NCBI GenBank assembly: GCA_029582265.1
Contig: CM055828.1
Location: 11,877,777 to 11,941,776 of the forward strand
Direction: 5' to 3'
Source: Zoroaster sp. YZ-2022
Taxonomy: Eukaryota > Echinodermata > Asteroidea > Forcipulatida > Zoroasteridae
Length of the DNA: 64,000 bases
Shown: in pieces, positions 10,641-20,480 of the stretch
How positions within the stretch are numbered: position 1 is the stretch's first letter
Layout of the letters: the number at the start of each line of letters is the position of its first letter
Notes under the pieces: generated by a model
The model's input: only the letters and a program-made list of their open reading frames with translations
Databases searched by the model: none
Told to the model about the DNA's origin: nothing
Translations under genes and position numbers: made by a program

Positions 10641-12391
10641 GTCGACAACTCGTAAATTAAAACGCCTAATCCGGTAATAATCGCGAAACCGAAAATTTAC
10701 GCATTTTTTTTATCTTGAAGAGTAGCGTCTCGAGTCGCAAAAGATGATGATGATGATGACGATGAGCTTTGCGTTTTATCATCATCTAACGGTTGAGAAT
10801 CTAAATCGGGCGGCAAAGGTTTTTAGATTTTCTCATGGGTAGCGTCTTGCGCCGATGTAGTAGTAGAGGATTTAATAAGATTATCGCTTTGATCTATATC
10901 CTCATCGATGCTCGCAGGTGGTGGTGGCGGTGGAGCGGGTGACGAATTCGTATCTCGATTCGAACCGAGCGATAGATCCGACGTGGCGATCAAAATATTA
11001 TTGTTGTATCCCGCGTACGTACCTATTTGCAAATTCATGTTTAATTGAGAACGAGCGCATTGCAAAGAATCTTGATATCGTTGAATAGAATATTGTAAAT
11101 CGATGGGAGAATCGATCGAAGCGTCGAGAATGTTTAAAAATTCTCTTTTCGCATCTAAACCGGTGCCGGGGATGAGAATTCCAGTTTTTGATTGAGCTTG
11201 AGCTCCCAATATCGCGTAAACGTACGTTCTTATAGAATCGTTGATTCGTTCTGTACCGCTATCTGTAAAACCCTGCGCTAATTTAGACTCGAGTATAAAT
11301 TTTGCCCAAGCCGATTCAGTTTGAGGAGATTGTTCGATATAACCGACTTGAAAATAACATCGATTTTGTTTAACGGCTTTATGCCAATTGGGGTTGGTTT
11401 TTTCAGCTTGTGCAGTGTCATAAAAATTCATCATCGGCAGATCTTTTTCATATACGCCGTGTCTAATACGAGTATCATTAAAGTTTTTACCCGGTACGGG
11501 GGTCCATACATCATTATCAAAATAATAAGCCGTACCTAACCCCACGAGTTTAACTCTTTCTCTCCGGAATTAATTGTTTTCATTATTGTAATTTGATACT
11601 GTAAACAATCAAGGTCAAGTCTGGAAATTATTAATAATTTGTTTATCTTTGGACTATTGAAGAGAGTAAGGTAAGTAAAGAGAGTAAGGTAAGTAAAGAG
11701 AGTAAGAGTAAATAAAGGTTATGATTCGTATTAGTCAATAGTAGGCTCTGTTGTCAAAACAAGTCAAAACAAGTCAAAACAAGACCCATTGTCAGGATGA
11801 TGACGTTCAAGCCTTTTAAAACGCTCGTTGTCAAAACGCGACACGCGCGCGAGCCTTTTAAATGGCTTGCTGTCCAGAAAGAGTTAAATCTGCTCGTTGT
11901 CTCCAATTTGAAACTGACGATGCGTGAAATTCTCTACATATTTTATTATACGCGGCAATGTCTATATTATTTTCGAACGCGTTCCAAATTGCGTTCGAAG
12001 GTTCAGGGCAACTCATTTCTTTGAGCATTCGTCTAATTTGATAATAAACGTGAAATTTGAAAAAACTACGAATCATCATATTCGAATGAAATAAATGTTT
12101 ATAACTCACCCCGCAACCCGCCGTGCTACACCACGTTACAAAGTTTATTTGATTTTGATAAAACTTTATAGGATTGTATTTCCGTTCGTTTAATATTACG
12201 CTGTTATCAACGCGGGGTAACTTGTATTTTTCAAAAGGATTATAGAGTTCTACGTTAAAAAACTCATTTTCGTTAACGTAAATATCTATATTTGTCAAAT
12301 CGTTAGAAGTAAAATTATGAGTGGGTGTAAAATTTCAAGATTGCGGATACCGTTTCGATAAATTGCTCTGAAATGCTATCGGAATCGACAT
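10637..12391 (-). pseudogene. Conserved Polinton structural-type protein, split by a MITE
   Basis: It starts at an ATG at 12389-12391, with a TGA after about 18 codons. A long N-terminal part (12298-11884) is interrupted by a 330-bp TTAA-flanked insertion (11554-11883). The middle part (11545-10823) holds 'NDTRIRHGVYEKDLPMMNF' and 'ARSQLNMNLQIGTY', then a Pro-rich linker. An in-frame TAA near 10826 and a frameshift near 10700 precede a C-terminal membrane helix; the stop is at 10637-10639. Without the insert it is about 470 codons. The conserved length and the membrane anchor suggest a virion component, but its role is not known. Confidence 0.6.
11554..11883. mobile_element. TTAA-type (piggyBac-like) MITE
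   Basis: 330 bp flanked by TTAA at 11550-11553 and 11884-11887. The ends are inverted: CTCTTTCT at the left and AGAAAGAG at the right. Inside are two short tandem arrays: GAGAGTAAGGTAAGTAAA units (about 11650-11710) and AAGTCAAAAC units (about 11755-11785). It has no coding capacity. The TTAA target and short termini fit non-autonomous piggyBac-like elements. Confidence 0.8.
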
Positions 12392-12434
12392 TTTATTATA
12401 ATATAAATATAAATTATAAATTTTAAATATTAAA

Positions 12435-13110
12435 ATGCATCATACGATCGAAATAAAAAATTTAAATAATACAATCTCGTTAAATACGATCAATAATCAA
12501 AACGGTAAACTCACCATTTCTTTAAATAGCGTTAGCATTTGGATCGGTTACTATAACGTGCGTAAAAAAGAAAAAATATGGCGGTGGAAAAGTTGGATAA
12601 ATGAAAGAAATGAGCAAAGTGAGGAAGAAGAGGTCGAGTTTATCGAGCCCGGACTTTATAACATTAACGAAATTATCGACATTGTCTTAAAAAACACGCC
12701 TTGGATTACGTTCGTCGACGAAAAATTTGGAAAAACGTTTATAAATATCACTCAACAAAAACGAAAAATCAAATTTTCCTCGGGATTAGCTAATTTACTA
12801 GGGTTAGCTAATGAATATTTAGGCGAGGGAGAGCACGAAGGAAAAAACTTTTAAAATAATATACATTCATTGCGATCAAATTTCTACGAACGAAAATGTT
12901 CTCGACGGTAAACCTTGTACTATTTTAAACGTTTTTCCCTTGCAAGATAAATCGTTGGGGGAAAGTATGTGGATAGAATATTCTAATCCGTTGCGAAAAA
13001 ATCTTAAAACCTGTACTTTTAACGAATTGAGTTTTAAAATTAAAAATTCGGTCGGCAGAGACATAAATAATCACGGCATGCCGATTATTTTAACCGTCGA
13101 AATTAAATAA
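12435..13110 (+). pseudogene. Candidate penton/minor capsid protein of Polinton, one frameshift
   Basis: An ATG at 12435 opens a beta-rich frame to 12854. After a single frameshift near 12850 the second half continues to TAA at 13108-13110, giving about 225 codons. Visible pieces: 'LTISLNSVSIWIGYY' in the first half, 'IKFSSGLANLLGLANEYLG' in the middle, and 'YIHCDQISTNENVLDGKPC' in the second half. Length, alternating beta-type hydrophobicity and position fit the single-jelly-roll penton-type protein of Polintons, but I assign this from pattern memory only. It diverges from the gene at 10637-12391 across a 43-bp AT-rich gap. Confidence 0.5.
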
Positions 13111-13133
13111 AAAATTAATGCGATATTATAAAT

Positions 13134-13618
13134 ATGGCGAGTATTTACGGTCCTAGTCGTAAAAGTGCTATCGTCAGCAACGTTATACAACAACAACAAC
13201 AACAACAACTGCAAAATCAGTACATTTACGAGCATCACGGATACGTCGAAGCGAATGAAATTCAACAAACGATAGTTTTGATAAATTTATTAGAAAAACT
13301 CGATTAACGTCGGATGGCACGGTATATTAAAACTACCCTTTTACATGTTTAATCAATCACCTACGTACTGTTCAATTTTTGTAAAATTTATAAAAGGTGG
13401 TAGTCTTTATTCACATTTAGCAACGCGCAATTTTCCACCTCACGTATATCACAATATTCCTTCTCCGACTCGAGATAATACATTTATTTTTAGCGACGAA
13501 TCGCAGCATTTGGAATACGAAATTTGCTACAAAATGCGAGATGTAAAAGTTTTATACAAGCTAGCTGTTTCGGTGCTTTGAGCACTGGAATCTGTTTCAA
13601 TATAAAAATTTAAAGTTT
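13134..13618 (+). pseudogene. Tandem paralogue 1 of a small Polinton gene ('MASIYGPSRK')
   Basis: An ATG at 13134 opens 57 clean codons with a Gln run (CAACAACAA...), ending at TAA 13305-13307. The related C-terminal half continues in other frames (13345-13581 and beyond), ending near 13618. The first ten residues are the same as those of the next gene, and the C-terminal segment ('SQHLEYEICYKMRD') is clearly related to its partner. The function is unknown. Confidence 0.55.
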
Positions 13619-13650
13619 ACCGTTTTAACATAATAATAATAATATATAAA

Positions 13651-14139
13651 ATGGCGAGTATTTACGGACCTAGTCGTAAAATCGTTAGCGATAATGCGCG
13701 AGAAATCTAATCCAATTCAAACATCATCGAACGCGTTGGTCACATTGAACCGAGTGAACTTTTACGAGATATAAATTTTTTATCTTTTTCTTCGTGAGAA
13801 GAACCATACATAAACTTACATTGGGATAGCGGTTTAAATAATGTAAATTTTATTGTTCATGGATTAACTTTTTATTCTCTATATTCTAAATTGACAAGTG
13901 GTGAAAATAATTCTAATTCTATCGTGAAAAGTAAACAGAGTGATGTTTTAAGAGGTTTAATTGATTTCCCCGTCGTCGATTTTTTTAATTTTTCGAGTGA
14001 ACCGCACTATTTAGAATATGTATTATGCTACGTTTCACAAAGTAGAGAAGATGTAAAATACATCGTGCGAGTCAACTTTTTAGGTGCTGTAAATACGGGA
14101 ATCTGTTACGATATAAAAATTAAAAGTTTTCCACGTTGA
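13651..14139 (+). pseudogene. Tandem paralogue 2 of a small Polinton gene ('MASIYGPSRK')
   Basis: It starts at an ATG at 13651 with the same ten-residue opening as the gene at 13134. A TAA follows after about 19 codons and a TGA near 13796; a clean part runs 13891-14139 and ends 'YDIKIKSFPR'. The upstream leader is also similar (AATAATAATATATAAA before the ATG). This is a tandem duplication inside the element; each copy has its own lesions. Confidence 0.55.
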
Positions 14140-14183
14140 TTGCATTAAAATAAAATGTTAATCTTTTTATTATTATTAGAATA

Positions 14184-14821
14184 ATGAGCGTCTCTACGGA
14201 AACAAATAAACTTTATCCAGATGTACGGTATATGATGGATACTCACGATTACAAAAAATCGATGACATTCAAAAAGAAATTTTAAAAGAGAGAAACGAGC
14301 GCGAGAAAACATATAATAAATATAATAAAATCATCAAAACTTGTTGTATCGTAGAAACATTGGCGGAATTGGGCTGTATGAGAGCGGGAGGGATTGGAAT
14401 CGCCAGTCTAGCTACCGTCGTAGCGACGCCCGTAGGATTCGCTTTAGGACTAGCTTTAGGGTTAGGCGGTGTGGCGTTTGCGATCAGATACGCAAAATCC
14501 AAACTCGATAAAAAAGCAAAGAAACACGACGAGATTAGAGTTTTAGCAGAGAGTAAACTCAATACTATCGAAAACCACGTTTCAAAAGCGATCGAAGACG
14601 GTGTAATAAGTCAAGAAGAATTTCATTTAATCTGTCAACAGCGAGACAAATTTTGTCGAATGAAAGAAAACATCAGAAATAAATTTACACCAACAATTTT
14701 CGTTGATGGTAAAACAGAGGTCAAAGCCGTCGTCGATGTAGATAAAGAAAAAAAAAGATCTCATAGAAAAACTTTTGAATTTAAAGTAAACTTTACTGTA
14801 GAAAAAACCTCCCCCGTATAA
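14184..14821 (+). pseudogene. Conserved Polinton protein with Gly/Ala-rich membrane segment
   Basis: An ATG at 14184 opens a short frame that shifts near 14255. From there a helical, charged part leads into a Gly/Ala-rich hydrophobic hairpin (about 14390-14490), then a basic, charged C-terminal helix region ('KKHDEIRVLAESKLNTIE') and the stop at 14819-14821. This matches a widely conserved Polinton gene of unknown role; the hairpin suggests membrane contact. The Tc1/mariner insertion begins 35 bp downstream. Confidence 0.6.
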
Positions 14822-14916
14822 TTTAAATTTTTAAAATAGTTTTATATATATATATACAGTGCGTATCAAAAAAAAGGTAATCCGAATTCAGGGCGTTAAT
14901 ATGCCAAGGTTATTTA

Positions 14917-15456
14917 AGGCCTTTTCACACTACAGAAAATCTCCGGGTTGGACACGGGTCCGACACGTGTAATCTTGACTGACCTTTTCACACTGTAAAA
15001 TGTAACACGGCGCCGATCCGTGTAAGATGCTCGATCCGTGTCGAAACTAACCCTGCTCATGAGGTGGGTTGAGAGCTTTCGATCCGTGTTGAGACCGCCG
15101 ACACGTGTTGAAAGCGCCGCGAAAGCGTAGTGTGAAAAGTCACTGGGTTGATTTTCGATCCGTGTGCATTATTGTAGTTATGAAACAACGAACAAACTAA
15201 TGACCTTTGCTCGCAACGCAGTGTCGCAATGCAGTGTGGGACTTTCTGCTGTGACCAGTGTAGACTCGAGCGTAGTGTGAAATGATCGAGCAATTACACG
15301 TGTCGGATCCGTGTCGGATAGTTACACGTGTAACCCCAAAACGGATAGTGTGAAATCATACCGGAATTGAACCGTGTTGAAATTCTTCAGAGTCAACACG
15401 GAGTGGAACCGTGTACACTTCTACACGTGTAAGAGGTACATAGTGTGAAAAGGCCT
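14917..15456. mobile_element. PIF/Harbinger-like MITE nested in the Tc1/mariner repeat
   Basis: 540 bp with ends AGGCCTTTTCACACTA and its inverse, flanked by TTA at 14914-14916 and 15457-15459. The 3-bp TTA duplication and these termini are typical of PIF/Harbinger. The interior is rich in ACACGTGT and GATCCGTGT words that pair across the element. Comparison with the intact right repeat of the host transposon shows the exact insertion point. Confidence 0.9.
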
Positions 15457-15762
15457 TTAGTTTGACAATTTACATGTAGTGTACCAAAGAAGAGGAACTC
15501 CTCAGCTTTCCATTGATACCTGTATCGATCCATTGCTGTCACACATGGCCGAGTACATTGTTATTGAAAATGGCAAATTCAAATCGCATTTTTGCAAGTT
15601 TGGGTAATCAGTTCAAGGCAGTCTGAAATGGACGCATCACTTGACTGCCTAGATGATTATGTAAGATTTTTAAGCTGGTGCGGTAATCGTCTGTTACGAC
15701 ATCCTTTTCTTCAAGTTGGGTATTTAAGAAGGGCCTGGGTTTAGTGACAGGTAGTTGGAAAA

Positions 15763-16859
15763 ATGGTACAACTAACGACTGAACAGCGAGTTTTCGTGAT
15801 TACAACATTTCACCAAACTCACAGTTTGCAGCAAACTCGCGATGCTTTCAGGGAACGTTTCCCAGAACGGTAGCCCCCAGCAGCCAAAACCATCTGGGCG
15901 AATGTTAGAAAATATCAAGAGTATGGCACTAGCCTCAACCGCAACAAGGGGAATTCTGGCAGGAGGCGCACCGGGCTATCAGAAGGGAACATTGCAGCAG
16001 TAAGGCAGCAACTTTTGGAGCATCCTAGGGACACCAGCGCAAGGCGAAATGGGCTGAGATTGCCTTCGGCGACATTCAACAGAATCACGAGATTGGACCT
16101 CCACCAGCATCCATATCGGATTCACATCCGACATCAACTTACGCCAGGAGATTTTGCTAGAAGGCTGGCGTTTGCCAGATGGTTGATAGCCCGTACCGAG
16201 AGAGATGTCAATTTTCTGCGGAATCTCGTAATCGGCGACGAAGCTGCTTTCTCCATGAACGGCAAGGTCAATACGCATAATGTTCTTGAATATGCACCAG
16301 CAAGACACCCCCAGAATTCAATTTTGAGGTTAACATGAGTCGACAAAAGTGGACTGTTTGGTTAGGACTTTGTGGAAGTGGTCAGCTGATCGGACCGTTT
16401 TTCTTTCAAAGGAATGTCAATGGTAACATGTATCTGCAGATGCTCAATGATAACGTTTTACCGCAGCTGCAGGAACACTTTGAGCGACAGGTTCGTGGGG
16501 TCTTCAGACAACTCTGGTGGGCCCAAGATGGCGCCCCAGCACATCGCCTTATCGCTGTCCGAGATCGTCTGAGGGAACTCTTTGGCGAACGAGTCATCGC
16601 CGTCAACCATGAGGTGGAATGGCCACCAAGATCACCTGACCTCACACCATGTGACTATTTCCTTTGGGGACATTTGAAGAACAAGGTGTTTGCAACTCCT
16701 CCCCGTGATCTTGATGAATTGCAGGGCCGTATTCGAAATGAAGTGGATGCTTTACGCAATAATCCGGCTATGGTGAGACGAGCAGTGCAGGACATGCTCC
16801 GTCACTGTCAGCTTTGTGTCGAAAGGGGAGGTGGACATGTTGAAGGTGTGGGTGCATAA
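15763..16859 (+). pseudogene. Tc1/mariner transposase (DD41D spacing), two lesions
   Basis: It would cut and paste the transposon. An ATG at 15763 is followed by an N-terminal helix-turn-helix region, then the catalytic core: first Asp in 'VIGDEAAF' (about 16237), second Asp in 'WAQDGAPAHR' (about 16530), and third Asp in 'SPDLTPCDYFLW' 41 residues later (about 16655). That spacing matches the rosa-like DD41D group of the superfamily rather than classical mariner (DD34D). A TAG near 15872 and a one-base frameshift near 16320 inactivate it. The stop is at 16857-16859. About 365 codons, a normal length. Confidence 0.9.
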
Positions 16860-17192
16860 AAGGGCAATGTTAGAAGAGATTCTTCTTGAATAATGTCCAG
16901 TCATTCCTAAAGAAAATCTGGTTTATCGTACTGACTTTCACTAATTATCCTGCCTTGCACTGATTACCCAAACTTGCAAAAATGCGATTTGAATTTGTCA
17001 TTTTCAATAACAATGTACTCGGTCATGTGTGACAGCAATGGGTCAATAAAGGTATCAATGGAAAGCTGAGGAGTTCCTCTTCTTTGGTACACTACATGTA
17101 AATTGTCAAACTAAATAACCTTGGCATATTAACCCCCTGAATTCGGATTACCTTTTTTTTTATACGCACTGTATATAGGCTATTTATTTTTA

Positions 17193-17471
17193 CTATAAAC
17201 GAGTTGTTTTATTTAACAACTCTTCCATCACTATATTATAATTTCTTTTAACTCTCCCTTCAACGCGAGCTAAAAAATACATTTTTAATACATTACTACA
17301 TTTCGTACATATATTTAACTTTGCTTTTGTTCCATTTTTACATCTTACACATGGAACTGGTATGTTTTGCCCGTGTCGTATACGCCACAAATGTAATGGA
17401 CAAAATACATCACTGAGCACACTTAGTCTATAACACTTCTTTTTACCCACTAAAAGCCATTTCGTCGTCAT
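17193..17471 (-). CDS. Small zinc-ribbon-like protein at the Polinton right end
   Basis: An intact 92-codon frame whose ATG lies at the inner edge of the right inverted repeat. Two CxxC-type pairs are visible: 'CVRCKNGTKAKLNICTKC' holds both, with an upstream 'FCPLHL' Cys/His pair. A small zinc-binding protein is plausible, possibly a regulator or DNA-binding factor. It is one of only two Polinton genes here without a visible lesion. Confidence 0.6.
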   Translation of the reverse strand: MTTKWLLVGKKKCYRLSVLSDVFCPLHLWRIRHGQNIPVPCVRCKNGTKAKLNICTKCSNVLKMYFLARVEGRVKRNYNIVMEELLNKTTRL

Positions 17472-17535
17472 CTCGTCTTTACTATTAATCTACATAATAT
17501 TAATTCGTTATTTAAATTTTTAAACTCTCATTTTC
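17471..17535. repeat. Polinton right terminal inverted repeat (visible match)
   Basis: This is the reverse complement of 1-65. The repeat may run some bases further, to about 17548 (TTTTTTCT), where a terminal CT would suit a Polinton tip, but this cannot be confirmed without the left end. Confidence 0.93.
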
Positions 17536-17800
17536 AATATTTTTTTCTAAATTTTTTTGATCAAAAAAATTTAATCATCCACCACCACCCACATCTACTT
17601 ATGACGTCATCAATACATTCATGACGTCATCAATCAACCAAACACCCCCTATCCCTACCACCACACCATCCCTACATACACCTTACACATACCCTACACA
17701 CCCTCCCTACATACATCCATCCCTCTTTTTTACATTTCAAAAAGGTTACGCCCCTTTTGGGGTACATGGCCCAGAACCCCCATCTGACATACTACTCCTT
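17536..17800. other. Non-coding flank, CA-rich
   Basis: An AT-rich palindrome AAATTTTTTTGATC...AATTT (about 17549-17572) is followed by a C/A-rich low-complexity stretch to about 17730. It includes two copies of ATGACGTCATCAATCA-like sequence (17598-17636). I see no gene. Confidence 0.6.
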
Positions 17801-17904
17801 TGAAGTTCATCGAGTATATGATCGGGTGTTGGAAGGACAGCTAGATAGTGTAACAATTTGGAAGTGGCGATTTGGTTAGCTATGAGGATTCTACCTGTCT
17901 TTTC

Positions 17905-17992
17905 TAATAACGGCAACACTTGCCCTAATGCACATTGTACAACCTACTAAGTACACAAATACACAATTTTGGTATCGCTTGCCAGACGGCTA
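17905..17992 (-). repeat. Ngaro split direct repeat B2
   Basis: Matches 18489-18576 (B1) almost exactly, starting TAATAACGGCAACACTTGCC and ending at the shared GCCAGACGGCTA. Confidence 0.9.
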
Positions 17993-18275
17993 CGGCTGAG
18001 CTGGCTATTTATTCTGAACACCACATACCACATGTCTGTACATTATATTAATAACTTGACTGAACAATTGCCTAAAACACTTTCCGTCCAGTAGTACACT
18101 TACATAGGCCTACGTCCAGGGTTAAAAACCAGAGATAAAACTCTATGAGCAAAACACTCTGGAAAACCTTGTGACAAAAAACCGTTAATAAAACACATTT
18201 AACGAAATTAACTCTAATTAAGCTATGACTTTCGCAACATTATTTTCTACATTTTCACCACTTCCCAGTTATTTA

Positions 18276-18576
18276 AATGATGTAGTCGAAAGAGACTGCA
18301 AGCTAGAATAGTAACATTCCAAGCGCCCTTTTCTTATATACCCCCCAGGTACAACAAAAATATGCCTTCTCTAAAGACCCTAGCTGTACCCTGCAAAACA
18401 CACAGCATTGCGTAATATGCAAATATTAAACGAACAGACACAATTTGCCTGCTATACAAACGTAACGCAGGCAAAGAAAAGTCTTTTATAATAACGGCAA
18501 CACTTGCCCTAATGCACATTGTACAACCTACTAAGTACACAAATACACAATTTTGGTATCGCTTGCCAGACGGCTA
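18276..18576 (-). repeat. Ngaro adjacent repeats A2 (18276-18480) and B1 (18489-18576)
   Basis: A2 matches 21962-22162 apart from a short AGCT-type insertion and single changes. B1 matches 17905-17992. Their adjacency marks the junction through which the circular intermediate would form. Confidence 0.9.
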
Positions 18577-18691
18577 GACCCAAAAGATCGGGAAAATTTT
18601 GGTTTTAAACATGTAATCGTTCGTTTACAGTGCAAATATTGTTAGCCTTAACCAATTATTACCATGCTTAGCTAAGTGTACACATTCTAAG

Positions 18692-19668
18692 TTACAAATT
18701 TAACGCTTTCGTAACAGATAATTTATGCTCTAAGCTATCATCTACATAACCATCTTTTGCCCTTTCTCCTTTCCATCTACCATGCCTTTTCCAGAGCCTA
18801 TCCTGTACCGAGGCTCTCGCAGCGGCTGTGGCTCCGCCTGCTCTTAAGGAATAAAGCCCTAAATCTCCGTCAGGGCAAACTTCCCTTAAACGGCTCAACA
18901 CTGTTTCTCGAGCTCTTGTATAGCTCAACGGCTTGTTTTTCTTAATTAAGGCCTTCTTGCCCCTATTGCTATATGCTGCACGAAACAAATACTCGTCAGA
19001 TTCTAACGATATGCTACCTTTTGAAATATAATTGCTTAAAATTTTTATTGGACATGCTGAAGTTGACCCCTGAGCAATTACCACTGTGTCACCCTTACGA
19101 TACTGGTCCGTTTTACATTTACCTAAATGCACCGATAAATAGGACTCATAAAATTTGATATCTGTACCTTGCAATGAATGAATTTCATCGAACCTCAAAA
19201 AACCAGAGAACCCCAAAACAATAATAGCTAGATCTCGCAGCACCAAAATGTCACTGGATTCGCTGTATTTGTTGCATAGTGCAATAATTTGGTCAGCCGT
19301 GACAATATCTTTTTCTTTACTGGGTTTGTTTTCTGACGCTTTACAGACTCTAAGAGGTTCTTTACAAACGAATTATCCGTAGGATCTGACAACCCCCGAA
19401 TACTATGGGCCCATTTTATCGAGTATACTGCCGATTGAACAACACTTTGTGAACTTTTTCGGTCAATCAAACTCGTAATGTATAAAGCCACGTGAATTGG
19501 CTGGGCAGGTATTGCTTTAGCACCTTCCCTTTCTATAAATAACTTCCATCTCTGAAAAGCTGAGAAATATTTTTTAATAGTGCTGTCACTCCTCGAACCA
19601 ATTAGCTGCTTTGACATACTGCTGGAAAGCTCCGTCAACCTGACCGACTTGACCCCCGCATCCTCCAT
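18692..19668 (-). pseudogene. Tyrosine recombinase of the Ngaro-like element
   Basis: Replaces the DDE integrase in this retrotransposon group by recombining circular DNA into the genome. The N-terminal SAM-like domain lies at 19668-19228 and the catalytic domain at 19246-18692; a frameshift separates them near 19240. Catalytic signs: 'LYSLRAGGATAAA' (second Arg region), 'RLWKRHGRWKGERAKDGYV' with the His/Arg pair and terminal Tyr. Otherwise the catalytic half is open. Confidence 0.88.
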
Positions 19669-19739
19669 TGCGCTGGATATGGCGACAGTGATACCTAGAC
19701 CTGGTGAGAGGGAGAAGAAAAGAAAAATGGTTAAAATAT

Positions 19740-20420
19740 AATGTTCAATGCTAATAATCTGAAATTACTTTTAGGATTTCCAAAAATCCCATTATTGCCT
19801 TTTCCTCTCTGCACAATGTTTGCAGGCAAACACTCGTGATCTTTTACAAACGGCATGAAACCCAAGGCGTTCCATACTTTCGGCCAAAATGGAGCCGATT
19901 TCCAATATGGCATTACTAACGTTCCACTTGCCCCCTCCTTCACCAATTTGTCGATCGTCTTGGCAACCAGTTTAGGGGGTGGTACCCACCAATTTGTTTC
20001 ATTTGTCCAAATTTGTCTGAAAGCATCAATTCCTGCAGTTCCGGGAAGCCACCACCGAGAGTTATATTTTGAACATTTTGCATTATAATTACATGCAAAT
20101 CTATCACAAGTGTAAGGCCCCCATTTCTTGTTAAGCCTACTAAATGTCTGACAATTAATCTGCCAGTCATCGCTGTCAACTATTCTGCTGAACATATCAG
20201 CCCTCTTGTTTTCTTTTCGAGGAATCCACACAGGATCAATCTGTACACAGCCCTTTTCACAGATTTCATGAATTTCAACTGCTTTCTGTTGTAATTCAGA
20301 TTTCTGACCAGGCTCCCATAACTTCTAATTCTTTATTCTCTAAAACATACCCACCATAGCCGACACCCGACGCATCAGTATATACATTATAGTTAAAAGA
20401 AATTGTGTTCTCAATAGGTA
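19740..20420 (-). pseudogene. RNase H domain of the Ngaro-like element
   Basis: Degrades the RNA strand during reverse transcription. The motif 'VYTDASGVGYGGYV' (about 20345-20390) is the RNase H active-site strand. Stops occur between 20230 and 20330; a clean part (20231-19731) begins 'MWIPRKENKRADMFSR' and carries the conserved C-terminal region of DIRS-type RNase H. Confidence 0.82.
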
Positions 20421-20480
20421 AAACATTCAGCCTGTCCACATTACATTTCCAAAATTCCAACTCGGATTTTGTCTGTGGCG

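Larger units (their letters stand above)
14857..17171 (+). mobile_element. Tc1/mariner-type transposon with 213-bp inverted repeats
   Basis: It begins CAGTGCGTATCAAAAAAAA at 14857 and ends with the inverse at 17171, with TA on both sides (14855-14856 and 17172-17173). The inverted repeats are long: 16959-17171 on the right, and 14857-15612 on the left once the 543-bp nested MITE insertion is discounted. The total is 2315 bp. It carries one transposase gene. It entered the Polinton after the 14184-14821 gene and before the zinc-ribbon gene. Confidence 0.95.
1..17535. mobile_element. Polinton/Maverick (adintovirus-like) element, decayed
   Basis: A self-synthesising DNA transposon related to viruses. 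It is AT-rich and bounded by matching inverted repeats at 1-65 and 17471-17535. The gene set is diagnostic of the group: protein-primed DNA polymerase B, retrovirus-type integrase, packaging ATPase and double-jelly-roll capsid protein, plus about eight conserved accessory genes. Genes lie in several blocks on both strands. The left end is cut by the window, so the true tip and the usual 6-bp target duplication cannot be checked. Excluding the insertions I recognise (2315, 330 and about 209 bp plus target duplications), the element is close to 14.7 kb, within the usual range. No adenovirus-type cysteine protease was recognised. Nearly all genes carry stops or frameshifts. Confidence 0.95.

Noticed and set aside
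1..17535. Presence of an adenovirus-type cysteine protease gene in the Polinton.
   Set aside because: No piece with His/Asp/Cys protease motifs could be recognised; it may be lost or too decayed.
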